From a virus, in IMG/VR virus record IMGVR_UViG_3300009537_001331, positions 1-25,818 of that record: DNA of 25,818 nucleotides; one strand, 5' to 3'. The notes under the pieces are model-generated. The model searched no databases. It was not told the origin of the DNA and saw only the letters and a program-made list of their open reading frames with translations. Shown one piece after another: positions 6,544 to 14,272 of this stretch (the first letter of the stretch is position 1; each line of letters starts with the position of its first letter). The position numbers were made by a program, and so were the translations under genes.

Positions 6544-6639
6544 GGTCTGCGGCGGGCATCCATGCCGGGGGCTCCCACCCTCGTTAGCATAACGCCCGTG
6601 GTCGCGCATGGAGCTAAGGACCGCCTTCGGCCGCAGACC
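6544..6639 (+). ncRNA. Structured RNA domain closed by a 9-bp stem
   Basis: GGTCTGCGG (6544-6552) is perfectly complementary to CCGCAGACC (6631-6639), closing a 96-nt domain. Inside it are CGTTA-GCA-TAACG (6582-6594), GGCA-TCCA-TGCC (6556-6567) and two competing pairings, CCATGC (6560-6565) with GCATGG (6606-6611) and GCTCC (6571-6575) with GGAGC (6610-6614). No open frame covers it. It lies just upstream of a tRNA-like element and may belong to the same transcript. The class is not recognised. Confidence 0.5.
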
Positions 6640-6656
6640 GCTTCTTTCACAAACAA

Positions 6657-6766
6657 GGTTGGACCGCAGGTGCGGAACGCTCATAGGACGCTGTGAGCGT
6701 TGGATAAACGGTGAAAGCGTGTTGATCGGCGCGGAAGCCGGGGTTCGATACCCCCTCCAACCACCA
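6657..6766 (+). ncRNA. tRNA-like element with 7-bp acceptor stem, T arm and ACCA end
   Basis: GGTTGGA (6657-6663) pairs perfectly with TCCAACC (6756-6762), followed by ACCA. A T arm precedes the 3' strand: GGGG and CCCC around TTCGATA (6744-6750). A D-like hairpin CCGC-AGGT-GCGG follows the 5' strand. The rest is not a normal tRNA: at 110 nt it is too long, with an 8-bp hairpin (6676-6683 with 6694-6701, 10-nt loop) and a second arm (GATAAAC with GTTGATC, 6703-6727) in place of one anticodon arm. It could be a degenerate or insertion-bearing tRNA, or a tRNA mimic. A normal anticodon cannot be assigned with confidence. Confidence 0.5.
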
Positions 6767-6794
6767 ATACAGAGGGTGAGTTGGCAATAGCCGG

Positions 6795-6835
6795 GGGGCT
6801 GGCCGGATCAACGCCCATGTGTGCCGGTCGGCCCC
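6795..6835 (+). promoter_or_regulatory. 12-bp leader hairpin before the 6857 gene
   Basis: Bases 6795-6806 pair with 6824-6835 over 12 positions including two G-T wobbles, with a 17-nt loop. The layout resembles the hairpin at 3708-3766. It lies just upstream of AAGAAAGGA, so it may be an attenuator, an RNA 3' end or an RNase site. Confidence 0.45.
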
Positions 6836-6856
6836 TTCTCTCAAGAAAGGAAAATA

Positions 6857-7171
6857 ATGCGAGCGTTTTTTGGAAGCATCGGTGGAGTGCTGCTCTTGGT
6901 TGCAGTCGTCGTCGGAGTGACGTGGGGTTCGATCGGGCTCTACCGTTGGACGGCTCCTGCGATGCGAGATGCGCAGCGCGAGGTCTTCGAGGAGTCCCAG
7001 AGCTTCGTTCACGGGAAGTCGCAGCATCTTGCGCGGCTCCGTTTGGAATACGAGACTGCGCAGACTCCTGCGCACAAGACCGCTTTGCGGCAGGTGATCC
7101 TGTCCGAGGCGTCAACCGTTGACCTGAATCAAATCGACCCCGGACTCCGGGCATTCATACAAGGACTGTAA
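6857..7171 (+). CDS. Single-pass membrane protein, unknown function
   Basis: ATG 6857 follows AAGAAAGGAAAATA, a strong ribosome binding site; the in-frame GTG at 6821 lies inside the leader hairpin. The 104-residue protein has an N-terminal hydrophobic helix (about residues 6-26), then a long charged, helical region likely to form a coil. As a type II membrane protein its C-terminal part would face outward. Its stop overlaps the start of the lipoprotein gene (TAATG), so the two envelope proteins are made together, an arrangement reminiscent of inner- and outer-membrane pairs, though no spanin signature is present. Confidence 0.65.
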   Translation: MRAFFGSIGGVLLLVAVVVGVTWGSIGLYRWTAPAMRDAQREVFEESQSFVHGKSQHLARLRLEYETAQTPAHKTALRQVILSEASTVDLNQIDPGLRAFIQGL

Positions 7172-7677
7172 TGAGGAAGACGTTGCTTTTTTGCGCGGCA
7201 TTGTTTGTCGCTGGTTGTTGTGCCGGTTGCGGTTACAGCGGCACCACCGATTCCGTTCAACGGGAAGCCACCGAGGAAATGGTGGCGGAGGCCAATCGGC
7301 AGGTTGGGATGCCGGGCATCTCTAACTTCACCGAGCGGAAGTTCGCTCGCATGATCCTCGAACTGCGTGACGAGGAGATACAGACGTGGACATACATCAT
7401 CGATATGCACGGGGAGCTGCACTTCTTGTGCGAGTCGATCGGCTACGGGCTGCCGTACAGCGTCCAATTCACGAATCCCGAGAAGTTGGTGCGGTGGGGT
7501 ACTAGTGAAGGCTATACATTGCCACAGCCCGACCCGAACGGACTCTTCATGCCGGGTGGGTTGTCCGCTACTTGGGTTCTCGCGTCTACCGAGGACGGCG
7601 TGAAGCCTATTTACGTCGAACCGCAGATCATGGTCTCTCCGTTCCCGATGCACGAAATCAAGATCGAGGAGAAGTAG
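7171..7677 (+). CDS. Phage lipoprotein, conserved but of unknown function
   Basis: This 168-residue protein begins with a lipoprotein signal: MRK, a hydrophobic stretch, and the lipobox VAGC with Cys16 as the lipidated residue. The mature part contains GMPGISNFTERKF, a RMILELRDEE segment, GYGLPYSVQFTNPE, and an ending with VEPQIMVSP. From memory this pattern matches a lipoprotein-like family found in many tailed phages and prophages with no established role; I cannot confirm by search. It would be exported and anchored in the host envelope, where superinfection exclusion or host alteration is possible. It is coupled to the upstream membrane protein gene. Confidence 0.75.
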   Translation: MRKTLLFCAALFVAGCCAGCGYSGTTDSVQREATEEMVAEANRQVGMPGISNFTERKFARMILELRDEEIQTWTYIIDMHGELHFLCESIGYGLPYSVQFTNPEKLVRWGTSEGYTLPQPDPNGLFMPGGLSATWVLASTEDGVKPIYVEPQIMVSPFPMHEIKIEEK

Positions 7678-8102
7678 CGTCCGGGTCCGCGATCTTTGAG
7701 AAAACAGAACGCGCGGCTCGGGCTCGGCGCACTGAGCAGCAGAACCCCGACAGGAGAGTGGGTTTGATACCCACACCGCCGGTAGCCAGAAATACCATGG
7801 TAGGGCGGGTACAGCTTTCAGGTCAGCCAGGAACCAACCTGGAGCCGCGCACCAACACATCGTTTCTTCAGTGGTCTTGCATGGGCCAAGGAGGTGTGCG
7901 ATGTAACCGCCGGGGAAACCCGGCATCGCCTGGGTCGGTGCGAACAATAACTCACAATCTTCGTTGGGGATTCGGATTGGTGAGGATCCAACAGCATCGG
8001 CCCAGGCACCAGTTCAGACCGTCGCCCTCCTTTCTCCATTCCCCCGGACCGGGGGCGCGGCGGCGGTCAGCATTGGATAGCGCCCTCGGTCCACCCCTTC
8101 CA
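7678..8102 (+). ncRNA. Structured non-coding island upstream of the 8103 gene
   Basis: About 425 bases have no credible gene. Strong local structure includes CCGGG-GAAA-CCCGG (7910-7923, a GNRA tetraloop) inside GCGATG/CATCGC (7898-7903 with 7924-7929), CCAGG with CCTGG near 7828-7842, GCCTGGG (7928-7934) with CCCAGGC (8001-8007), a 10-bp stem 8017-8026 with 8059-8068 enclosing CCCCC/GGGGG (8041-8055), and a T-arm-like hairpin at 7758-7774. The density suggests one or more functional RNAs or a long regulatory leader. No known RNA class is recognised. Confidence 0.45.
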
Positions 8103-8105
8103 ATG
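8071..8105 (+). promoter_or_regulatory. Hairpin that buries the start codon of the 8103 gene
   Basis: CATTGGA (8071-8077) pairs perfectly with TCCAATG (8099-8105), and the last three bases are the proposed ATG. No purine-rich ribosome binding site precedes that ATG. The layout suggests translational control, or that another start is used. Confidence 0.45.
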
Positions 8106-8570
8106 GATACTGACGACATAATCACAGAGCTGACAGAGCTGACTCCAAGCGAGCGCGCGAAGGTGCGGGCCGCGTTGGAGATACTTGACCGCAGCAAGCC
8201 CGGTAACAGCCCTGAAACATTCTGGCGCGAGCTGGTTCAGGAAGCCGGTGAGCGTGGTATCCATCTCATGCCTAGTATTCGTAGGTTGCGCGGGTACGGT
8301 CATTTTGCAACTCATGCAGAAAGTGCGGTAGCTTTCTTGGAGAAGGCTGTTAGACCGAATGATAGGACCGAGCTGATTCAGGCGATTCGGTTAGGTGCTC
8401 GTGCGCTTGTTTCACGTTTGATCATGCTACGAAACGAGATCGGTCTGGAAGTTACGACGAGAGTAGCTATGGGGCAGGTGCAGAACCTGCCTGCTGCGGT
8501 GATGGCGCAATGGCCCGGTGGTGGTGAGGAGATGAGGTTCTTGCTGCAAAGAGGAGACCAAAATGCATGA
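8103..8570 (+). CDS. Soluble helical protein, unknown function
   Basis: ATG 8103 gives 155 residues; the frame stays open far upstream but that part lies in structured non-coding DNA and has an unlikely composition. The N-terminus (TDDIITELTELTPSERAKVRAALEIL) looks like a short helical domain. The middle has basic helices and the C-terminal part a Leu/Val-rich helix. No motif is recognised. The start lacks a ribosome binding site and is sequestered in a hairpin, so expression is probably regulated or the start is mis-chosen. Its TGA overlaps the next ATG. Confidence 0.55.
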   Translation: MDTDDIITELTELTPSERAKVRAALEILDRSKPGNSPETFWRELVQEAGERGIHLMPSIRRLRGYGHFATHAESAVAFLEKAVRPNDRTELIQAIRLGARALVSRLIMLRNEIGLEVTTRVAMGQVQNLPAAVMAQWPGGGEEMRFLLQRGDQNA

Positions 8571-9252
8571 TCCGATGGTGGTGGCTCACAAGTTGGTTCT
8601 TCCGATCCCGGTCCGTAAATGGAAGCTGCGCGGGGATCGACGTTGGGGCTTTCGCCGGAAACGCCGTACCAACGAAGAAAATCTAGGTGAGCCGGTTTAT
8701 CCTTGGTGGAGACTAGCGGGGTATGAATTGGCTGTTTCTGGTTGGAAGATTGGGCTCTATCCGCTGGGCACGATTTGGCACAACGAGCCGGGTGGTGCGG
8801 ACAGTGGAACAGTTTGTCATTGGCGAGACAGCCATTGGCGTTGGCATGTCCACCATTGGAGCTTTCGATGCCATCCATATCAAGCGTACCGCCGATGGGT
8901 TTTCGATCGTTGCCGTGTTTGTGGACGCGGTTTTCCGCTTGGGTATAGTCCTATCTCGAATTGCTGGGATTCTCCTCGTAGGCCGTGGTGGGCTTTTTGG
9001 AGATCGTGTACACATATAGCTCATGCTGAATGCGACAGCCTACAAAGTCTGATCGGTGATAGTACAACTGACCGCACCATCATTGAAAAACTCGTAGCCG
9101 AATGTGGGCTGCGTGCGGGCGAAGAAGAGATCGAAACGCTGAAGCGTCTTTACGCGGCGTGGGAGTTTCGAGAGGGGTACAGGTTGATGAATCGTCTTGG
9201 GTATAGCTTTGAAGGCGATGCGCACGTTTTGACTAAACGAGAGCAAAAATAG
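8563..9252 (+). CDS. Trp/His/Cys-rich phage protein, probable zinc binder
   Basis: This 229-residue protein starts at ATG 8563, after AGAGGAGA, and overlaps the previous gene by eight bases. Residues 85-115 are extraordinarily rich in Trp and His (HWRDSHWRWHVHHW), followed by CRVCG and a downstream HAEC, which together could form a zinc site. The C-terminal 70 residues are a charged helical region. From memory, proteins with a WHxHHW-type segment followed by CxxCG, a PWW patch and a final His/Cys pair recur in actinobacteriophages without known function. A second open frame runs through 8723-9019, but this frame has the coding features. Confidence 0.65.
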   Translation: MHDPMVVAHKLVLPIPVRKWKLRGDRRWGFRRKRRTNEENLGEPVYPWWRLAGYELAVSGWKIGLYPLGTIWHNEPGGADSGTVCHWRDSHWRWHVHHWSFRCHPYQAYRRWVFDRCRVCGRGFPLGYSPISNCWDSPRRPWWAFWRSCTHIAHAECDSLQSLIGDSTTDRTIIEKLVAECGLRAGEEEIETLKRLYAAWEFREGYRLMNRLGYSFEGDAHVLTKREQK

Positions 9253-9263
9253 ACGCTCGAAGT

Positions 9264-10667
9264 TTGAAGCTCACAACAGCGATTCAGGAGGCTTTGCTCG
9301 CGCTCCTTTGCTTCGACGACGATGAAGGAAGCATGGTAGCGGCGCTGATCGAGGAGCGGCATTTCGACGCGGTCTACCGCACGATCGCCGAGCTTGCGCT
9401 GGAGTACCGCGAGCGGCACAAGCAAGCGCCTGGGACGCACACGCTTGACCTCTTTGACCAAGCGATCGACCAGGACCCAGAGAACGAGGAGCTGTTCGAG
9501 CGGCTTTATGAATCGCTCAAGGAGACAGCTAAGAACATCAACGCGCGCTACGTCATCGACCGTGCACGTTCTTTCGTTCGCTTCCAGGAGTTGAAGCGCG
9601 GTATCGCCAAGGCGATTCGTGATCTTAGTCGAGATGACGAAGAGGGTCTGTCGGCAGCGGAAGCAACGCTATCGGCTTCGTTGAAGCAGACGGCGGAGAA
9701 CTACAGCTTCGGCGTGTCATTCATCGAAGATCAAGTGAAGACGCTCGCGTTTCTTGATAGACCAGATAAAGCATTGCCAACAGGTATCCCAGCGTTGGAT
9801 GCCAAGGGGCTCGGTCCGGTCGTTAAGAGACTGCATTTATTCATAGCTCCAGCAAAGGTGGGAAAAAGTTGGTGGCTGATAAACCTTTCGACACGAGCCA
9901 ATCAGCGTGCTTACCAAGTCTTACACATCACGCTAGAGTTGGATGAAGCTGAGGTATGTCAGCGTTTGGTGCAGTCATTCTTCGGGATTGCGAAACGGGA
10001 AGTGGACATGATCCGTTATCGTAAGTTCATCGAGACCGAAGAGCGCAAAGAGTGGGGGACGAACTTTGAGGTTTGCAAACTACACAACATACCTCATCTG
10101 ACGCAGCCTGATGTGCATGAAATGCTGATGCGCAAGATGGACGAGTTCAAAGACTGTCCTAGACTGATCGTGAAAGAGTTTCCGATCGGGAGTTTGACGA
10201 TGAACGGGTTGGAGGCGTACCTTGATTTTCTGGAGAACCGCGAAAGGTTCATTCCAGATTTGTTAGTTGTTGATTACGCTACGATCATGAAGCTACCGAG
10301 CGGCGTCGAGCGTTGGGAGGCTATCATTGATATCAGCCAGAACCTACGCCGTATCGGGCAGGAGCGCCGCATAGCTGTTGCAACAGCATCACAGACAAAG
10401 ATCAGCGGCGCGAAGGCTTCGCGTACTGACGTGCAGCACGTCAGTGGAGCTTGGGACCAGATAGCCACAGCAGATACCGTGTTGGCTTTTTCCAGAACGG
10501 ATGAAGAGGCGAAGGACAGATTGGCTCGTATTCTTGTGGCGGCGGCACGAACGGAAGAGAGTCGGTTCGAGGTTCTCATTAGTCAAGCCTATGAGATCGG
10601 TCAGTTCTGCTTGTCCAGCATCCGATTGGGGGCTGGGTACTATGCAGGAGAACCGAAGGAAGAGTAG
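9264..10667 (+). CDS. Replicative DNA helicase, DnaB-type
   Basis: This 467-residue protein has the DnaB plan: a helical N-terminal domain (about 1-150), a linker, and a RecA-like motor. Walker A is APAKVGKS (195-202) and Walker B LLVVDY (333-338), followed by a conserved Q-containing segment (ASQTK) and an Arg-rich C-terminal core. It would form the hexameric helicase that unwinds DNA at the phage fork and works with the primase at 12235. The start is TTG 9264; GCTCGAAG upstream is a weak site and no better start is nearby. The next gene starts one base inside its stop. The motor identity is firm; helicase rather than recombinase comes from N-terminal size and neighbours. Confidence 0.85.
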   Translation: MKLTTAIQEALLALLCFDDDEGSMVAALIEERHFDAVYRTIAELALEYRERHKQAPGTHTLDLFDQAIDQDPENEELFERLYESLKETAKNINARYVIDRARSFVRFQELKRGIAKAIRDLSRDDEEGLSAAEATLSASLKQTAENYSFGVSFIEDQVKTLAFLDRPDKALPTGIPALDAKGLGPVVKRLHLFIAPAKVGKSWWLINLSTRANQRAYQVLHITLELDEAEVCQRLVQSFFGIAKREVDMIRYRKFIETEERKEWGTNFEVCKLHNIPHLTQPDVHEMLMRKMDEFKDCPRLIVKEFPIGSLTMNGLEAYLDFLENRERFIPDLLVVDYATIMKLPSGVERWEAIIDISQNLRRIGQERRIAVATASQTKISGAKASRTDVQHVSGAWDQIATADTVLAFSRTDEEAKDRLARILVAAARTEESRFEVLISQAYEIGQFCLSSIRLGAGYYAGEPKEE

Positions 10668-12238
10668 TGGTCCTTTCTCGTGATGCGCTGAAGGAATACT
10701 TGGCCCGTCCGCTGCGCGACAGCACGCGGGCCAAGCGGTTCTCGTCGCAGGCGCTCGACCGCAAGATCAAGAAAGCCGGGCTTCAGTTACTGACCGAACC
10801 GAGACAAGCGCAGAAGGTATGCCTTCTCCTTGGTTGGAAGTACCCGAGCTACCTCTTCCTGCTGGCGTGCGGTGGCGGGAAGTCGATGATCTGCTTGGAG
10901 CTGTTCCGCAACAGGCGCAGGCTCAAGCGGGCCAAACGGATGCTGGTTCTCGTCCCGAACGTAGTGAACCTCGGGGAATGGGAGAACCAAGTAGAACGGC
11001 ACGCCAACGATTGCACGGTCGGTTCGGTTGACGGCGTAGGCGAGAAAGCACGCCGCGCTGTACTAGAAGACTCAGGAACAGAGATTGTTGTTTGTACCTA
11101 TCAGGGCATGTCGCAGCTTTGTTCTACATCTGTAGCGGGAGTCAACGGGCGCAACAAATGGAAGCTCGACGGTAGGAAGACCGATGCGGTCGGGCGGATG
11201 TTCGACATGTTGGTGTGTGATGAATCGACAGCAATCATGAACCCCGATAGCCTTCACTTCAAGGTCGTGCGCAGGATGCGCAAGCAGGTGAAGTACATCT
11301 ACGGTTTGACGGGTACACCGTTCGGCAAAGATCCTCTCAATCTTTGGAGCCAGTTCTTTGTAATCGATGATGGTTACTCGCTCGGCGAAACGCTCGGTCT
11401 GTACCGAGAGGTTTTCTTCAATAGGAAGGAGGAATTCTGGGGCGGATGCTCTTTCTCGTTCAAATCAGGCATGAGTACGACGCTGCATCGTCGGCTGGCG
11501 CACACAGCGATTCGCTACAGCGAGTCGGAGTGCCAGGACATGCCGCCTGTAGTCGGTGGGATGTCAGGTGGGCATCTGATGCTGGTGCCGGTTACGTTGC
11601 CGAAGGCTGCACGTCCGTATTATGACGCGCTCAAGGAGGAGCTGGTCGAGGCGCGTGAGTACGAGATCATCTCGAACGCCTACGCGCGGATGCGGATGGT
11701 GTCGTCTGGTTGGCTAGGAGCACGGACGGAAGAAGGAGAGAAGACGGAGATCATCTTCAAGCAGAATCCCAAGCTAGATGCGGTGATCGATAAGCTACGG
11801 ACGATTCCCGAAGAGGAAAAGGTCATCGTCATTCATTGGTATCATTGCAGCGGCGAAATCATCGCCAAACGGTTGAAGCAGGAGAAGATTTCTTTCGTGC
11901 ATGTCTACGGTAAGACTCCTCCAGGCGAGAAGAAACGCGCGCTGGAGCGGTTTCGATCCAAGAGCGGTCCGCGTGTGCTGTTGGCGTCCACAGCGATCAG
12001 CAAAGGCGTGAACCTTCAGGATGCTGCGCGGTTCATGATCTTTTTTGAAACGCCCGATAGCGTGATAGACCGCAAACAGATGGAAGCGCGCACTTTACGT
12101 GAGGGTGGGCTCGAAGGGCCGAGGTACTTCTATGATTGTATCTGTGTCAGTACGATTGACATACAGATCCTACGCTCGTTGCAAAGCGGGAAGCGGTTGT
12201 TGGATGAGCTTGTAGACAGGAAGAGGATACTCCAGTGA
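10667..12238 (+). CDS. Superfamily 2 DNA helicase/ATPase, SNF2-like
   Basis: This 523-residue protein carries the SF2 motifs: motif I CGGGKS (68-73), motif II CDEST (Asp185, Glu186), motif III LTGTPFG (214-220), and in the second lobe STAISKGVNLQDA and a QMEARTLREG segment resembling motifs V and VI with the arginine finger. Such phage helicases unwind or remodel forks and recombination intermediates; T4 UvsW and Dda-like activities are functional analogues, not shown orthologues. The GTG start overlaps the TAG of the DnaB gene by one base, and its TGA overlaps the primase GTG, so three replication genes form one coupled unit. Confidence 0.85.
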   Translation: MVLSRDALKEYLARPLRDSTRAKRFSSQALDRKIKKAGLQLLTEPRQAQKVCLLLGWKYPSYLFLLACGGGKSMICLELFRNRRRLKRAKRMLVLVPNVVNLGEWENQVERHANDCTVGSVDGVGEKARRAVLEDSGTEIVVCTYQGMSQLCSTSVAGVNGRNKWKLDGRKTDAVGRMFDMLVCDESTAIMNPDSLHFKVVRRMRKQVKYIYGLTGTPFGKDPLNLWSQFFVIDDGYSLGETLGLYREVFFNRKEEFWGGCSFSFKSGMSTTLHRRLAHTAIRYSESECQDMPPVVGGMSGGHLMLVPVTLPKAARPYYDALKEELVEAREYEIISNAYARMRMVSSGWLGARTEEGEKTEIIFKQNPKLDAVIDKLRTIPEEEKVIVIHWYHCSGEIIAKRLKQEKISFVHVYGKTPPGEKKRALERFRSKSGPRVLLASTAISKGVNLQDAARFMIFFETPDSVIDRKQMEARTLREGGLEGPRYFYDCICVSTIDIQILRSLQSGKRLLDELVDRKRILQ

Positions 12239-13212
12239 TAGACTGGCTGCGCTTCTTGGATAGGAACCGGATTGATTACGTGATCGGTCCCGCGCAGAAC
12301 GTCCGTCATAATCATATTGGCATCAACTGTCCCCGTTGCGGTGATGATACCAAGCACCACTTCTCGATTGATCTCGAATCAGGCAAGATCAAAGGCTGCT
12401 GGCGCGATTCGAATCATTGGATGGACCCGCTAGAGCTGGTCGCCGAGTTGACCCATACCTCGCAGGGCGAAGCTCGCCGCCTGCTGTCAGAGGGCGGTCA
12501 GATCATGGTCGAGGACTGCTCGCCCAAAGCCCTGATGGAAGAGCTTGAACTACTAGATGATTCAAAACGCGGAGAGCCTGACCAGCTTCCCGAGCTTGAG
12601 TGGCCCCCTGAGTTCTATCATTTCAACGCGCAACGCCGCGCGCTTCCGTACTATGAGTATCTGTCGGCGCGCGGATTCTCCAACCCGGAAGCTGTGGCGG
12701 AATGCTACGGCCTGCGTTGGTGCGCGGATGGTGAGTGGGGACCGAGGATCGCTTTTCCGTTGTACGAAGAACTGCGTATGGTGGGTTGGACGGCGCGCGC
12801 TATCACAAAACGCGCGAAAGCCAAGTACAAGACTCATCCTATAGGGAAAGGGGTACGCCGCCTGCTGTGGGATCCTGCCGGTAGGGATGATTGGCTACTG
12901 GTCGTCTGCGAGGGGCCTTTCGACGCGCTCAAGATCGACTGGTTTGCAGCCGAGCGCCCGGTGCGGGCGGTAGCGATCATGGGCCTCCAGGTCGGTGCAG
13001 CCAAGATCGGGGCGCTGGTGCGCGCTGCTACCGGCGCACGGGAGGTGGTGCTGTTGCTCGATAGCGATGCCGAGGCGCAGGCGCTCGAACTACAAGGCGC
13101 TCTGGGGCCGCTGCGAGCGCGTATCGTTGCGTTGCCGCGCGGAGTCAAGGATCCGGGCGACCTGAGCCGCGTGGCCGTGGAGCGCCTTCTGGACCGCCTG
13201 CTGGGGACGTGA
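12235..13212 (+). CDS. DNA primase, zinc-finger plus TOPRIM
   Basis: The 325-residue product has an N-terminal zinc-binding module (Cys32-Pro-Arg-Cys35, then Cys55 and His61) of the DnaG type and a TOPRIM domain with Glu226 in CEGPFDALK and acidic DSD at 276-278. It would make RNA primers at the phage fork. It is much shorter than host DnaG and has no helicase-binding C-terminal domain; phage primases of this kind are often separate from the helicase. The start is GTG 12235, inside the stop of the SF2 helicase gene. It is the last gene of this coupled replication block. Confidence 0.85.
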   Translation: MIDWLRFLDRNRIDYVIGPAQNVRHNHIGINCPRCGDDTKHHFSIDLESGKIKGCWRDSNHWMDPLELVAELTHTSQGEARRLLSEGGQIMVEDCSPKALMEELELLDDSKRGEPDQLPELEWPPEFYHFNAQRRALPYYEYLSARGFSNPEAVAECYGLRWCADGEWGPRIAFPLYEELRMVGWTARAITKRAKAKYKTHPIGKGVRRLLWDPAGRDDWLLVVCEGPFDALKIDWFAAERPVRAVAIMGLQVGAAKIGALVRAATGAREVVLLLDSDAEAQALELQGALGPLRARIVALPRGVKDPGDLSRVAVERLLDRLLGT

Positions 13213-13218
13213 GGTTTT

Positions 13219-13262
13219 TCCGATTTTCGCGTTCGGTTTAGTCGAGGGTTCCGGCTAGGGTG
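13219..13262 (+). promoter_or_regulatory. Repeated leader motif, copy B
   Basis: TCCG (13219), GCGTTCGGTTT (13229-13239) and TTCCGG (13249-13254), then AGGG, match the element at 5121-5164 in order and spacing. It follows the primase stop and precedes a stand-alone gene. The two copies differ between the conserved words, so conservation is of the sites rather than of a recent duplication. Confidence 0.45.
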
Positions 13263-13304
13263 GGCGTCTTGTTAGGAACGAAGCAACAGAAAAAGGAATC
13301 AGTT

Positions 13305-13481
13305 ATGCGCTACGTCATTTTTAGGGGAGTGGATGAGGTCATCGTTTGCGCACGCGAGATGGAAGCTGAAACCGTCCGGGTTTATTTCACAGAAGGTGGA
13401 AGGTTTTTGGAGAATTATGATAGAGAAGAGGCCAATGAGGAAGCCATTGTAATCTCAGCGAGACTTACGACAAGATGCTAG
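13305..13481 (+). CDS. Small acidic protein (58 aa), unknown function
   Basis: ATG 13305 follows AAAAAGGAATC at good spacing; an earlier in-frame start at 13260 would fall in the leader motif. The product has 58 residues, starts with a beta-like hydrophobic stretch (RYVIFRGVDEVIVC) and continues with acidic helices. No zinc, nucleotide or membrane signature is present. It is probably an early accessory protein under the repeated leader motif. Confidence 0.6.
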   Translation: MRYVIFRGVDEVIVCAREMEAETVRVYFTEGGRFLENYDREEANEEAIVISARLTTRC

Positions 13482-13526
13482 GAGAAGGGTCATCTTCGCG
13501 GAGAGATTGGAGAAAGGAAGACACTG

Positions 13527-14099
13527 ATGGAATGGACCGACCCAAAAGTCTACGGTTGCGCATCAGCAACCGCTAAGGCGAATGTCTGGCGCTTCGCCAG
13601 TGAGTTGGACTACGGCGATCTCATGCAGGAGTTCGCGCTCGTGTTCATACGTTTGCAGAGATCGGGGAAAGCTGAGGACGAACTGCATTTCATACACATG
13701 TTCCGTCGCAAGGTTCGTTGGACGCTCTTCAACCTCATCCGCCGTCACGTTGGGCGGTACAGATGTGATTGTAAGGTCCTGGCAAGCGTGATTGAAGCTG
13801 ACAAGTTGTTTTTGAGCGATGATACAAACTTAGGTTACACTGAGATCTTGGGGTGCGGGAAGGAAGATACCACTGTACGTCAACGTGAGGTAGCTCGTCT
13901 TGTGAGCGAAGCACCCGAGCCGGTACGGAAGTACGTCACAGCTTGCGTCAAAGGCGAGATCAGGAAGCGCGGTCATAGAGGAGGACGCGAGACGGCCAGG
14001 GATGCCATCAGGCGTTTGACTGGTTGCCGACCGGTGACCGTGCAGGCTCAGACGAAGGTTTGGGCCGAAGCCAAGCTGGGGTTTGCTTCGGTTCGTTGA
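13527..14099 (+). CDS. Possible sigma-factor-like DNA-binding protein
   Basis: This 190-residue protein starts at ATG 13527 after GAGAAAGGAAG. Residues 27-70 (YGDLMQEFALVFIRLQ and then RRKVRWTLFNLIRRH) resemble sigma-70 region 2, where DLxQE and a basic helix bind RNA polymerase and the promoter. The C-terminal part (ARDAIRRLTGCRPVTVQAQTKVWAEAK) could be a DNA-recognition helix-turn-helix like region 4. A phage sigma-like regulator would fit the unusual repeated leader motifs. The match is by eye and weak, and a structure-based comparison is needed. A terminator-like hairpin follows. Confidence 0.5.
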   Translation: MEWTDPKVYGCASATAKANVWRFASELDYGDLMQEFALVFIRLQRSGKAEDELHFIHMFRRKVRWTLFNLIRRHVGRYRCDCKVLASVIEADKLFLSDDTNLGYTEILGCGKEDTTVRQREVARLVSEAPEPVRKYVTACVKGEIRKRGHRGGRETARDAIRRLTGCRPVTVQAQTKVWAEAKLGFASVR

Positions 14100-14154
14100 G
14101 AAAAACCGGAAATCGCTGATCCAAACCGGGTCCGGCGATTGTAGTATTGGGTGC

Positions 14155-14175
14155 GGGCCGGATGGACGGCCTTTC
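14155..14175 (+). terminator. Intrinsic terminator after the 13527 gene
   Basis: GGCCG (14156-14160) pairs with CGGCC (14167-14171), loop GATGGA, followed by TTTCT. It separates the sigma-like gene from the Y RNA region. Confidence 0.5.
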
Positions 14176-14196
14176 TGGGTGCTCTTTCATAGAACA

Positions 14197-14263
14197 GTCC
14201 GAGCTGCTGTGGTGAGGTTATCATTCAACGCGATACCTCCTCATTACGATTTCTCGCTCGGAC
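14197..14263 (+). ncRNA. Possible short Y-RNA-like module
   Basis: GTCCGAGC (14197-14204) pairs perfectly with GCTCGGAC (14256-14263), closing a 67-nt element with an inner hairpin (14214-14222 with 14232-14239, one bulged T, loop ATTCAACGC). The closing stem begins CCGAGCTG on the 5' side and ends CTCGCTCGG on the 3' side, close to the stems of the two RNAs downstream. There is no tRNA-like body. Its 3' strand can also pair with 14274-14280 of the next RNA, so the two structures compete. It could be a third Y RNA, a processing signal or a decayed copy. Confidence 0.4.
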
Positions 14264-14272
14264 CTTCCGAAC

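Noticed and set aside
7758-7774. T-arm-like hairpin (GTGGG, TTTGATA, CCCAC)
   Set aside because: The loop has T in place of the conserved C, the neighbouring acceptor-like strand pairs with downstream bases over only five positions, and no D or anticodon arm fits. Kept only as part of the structured island.
8723-9019. 98-residue open frame inside the Trp-rich gene
   Set aside because: It is out of frame with a gene that has a good ribosome binding site, zinc motifs and coupled neighbours; its Gly/Val-rich product has no supporting signal.
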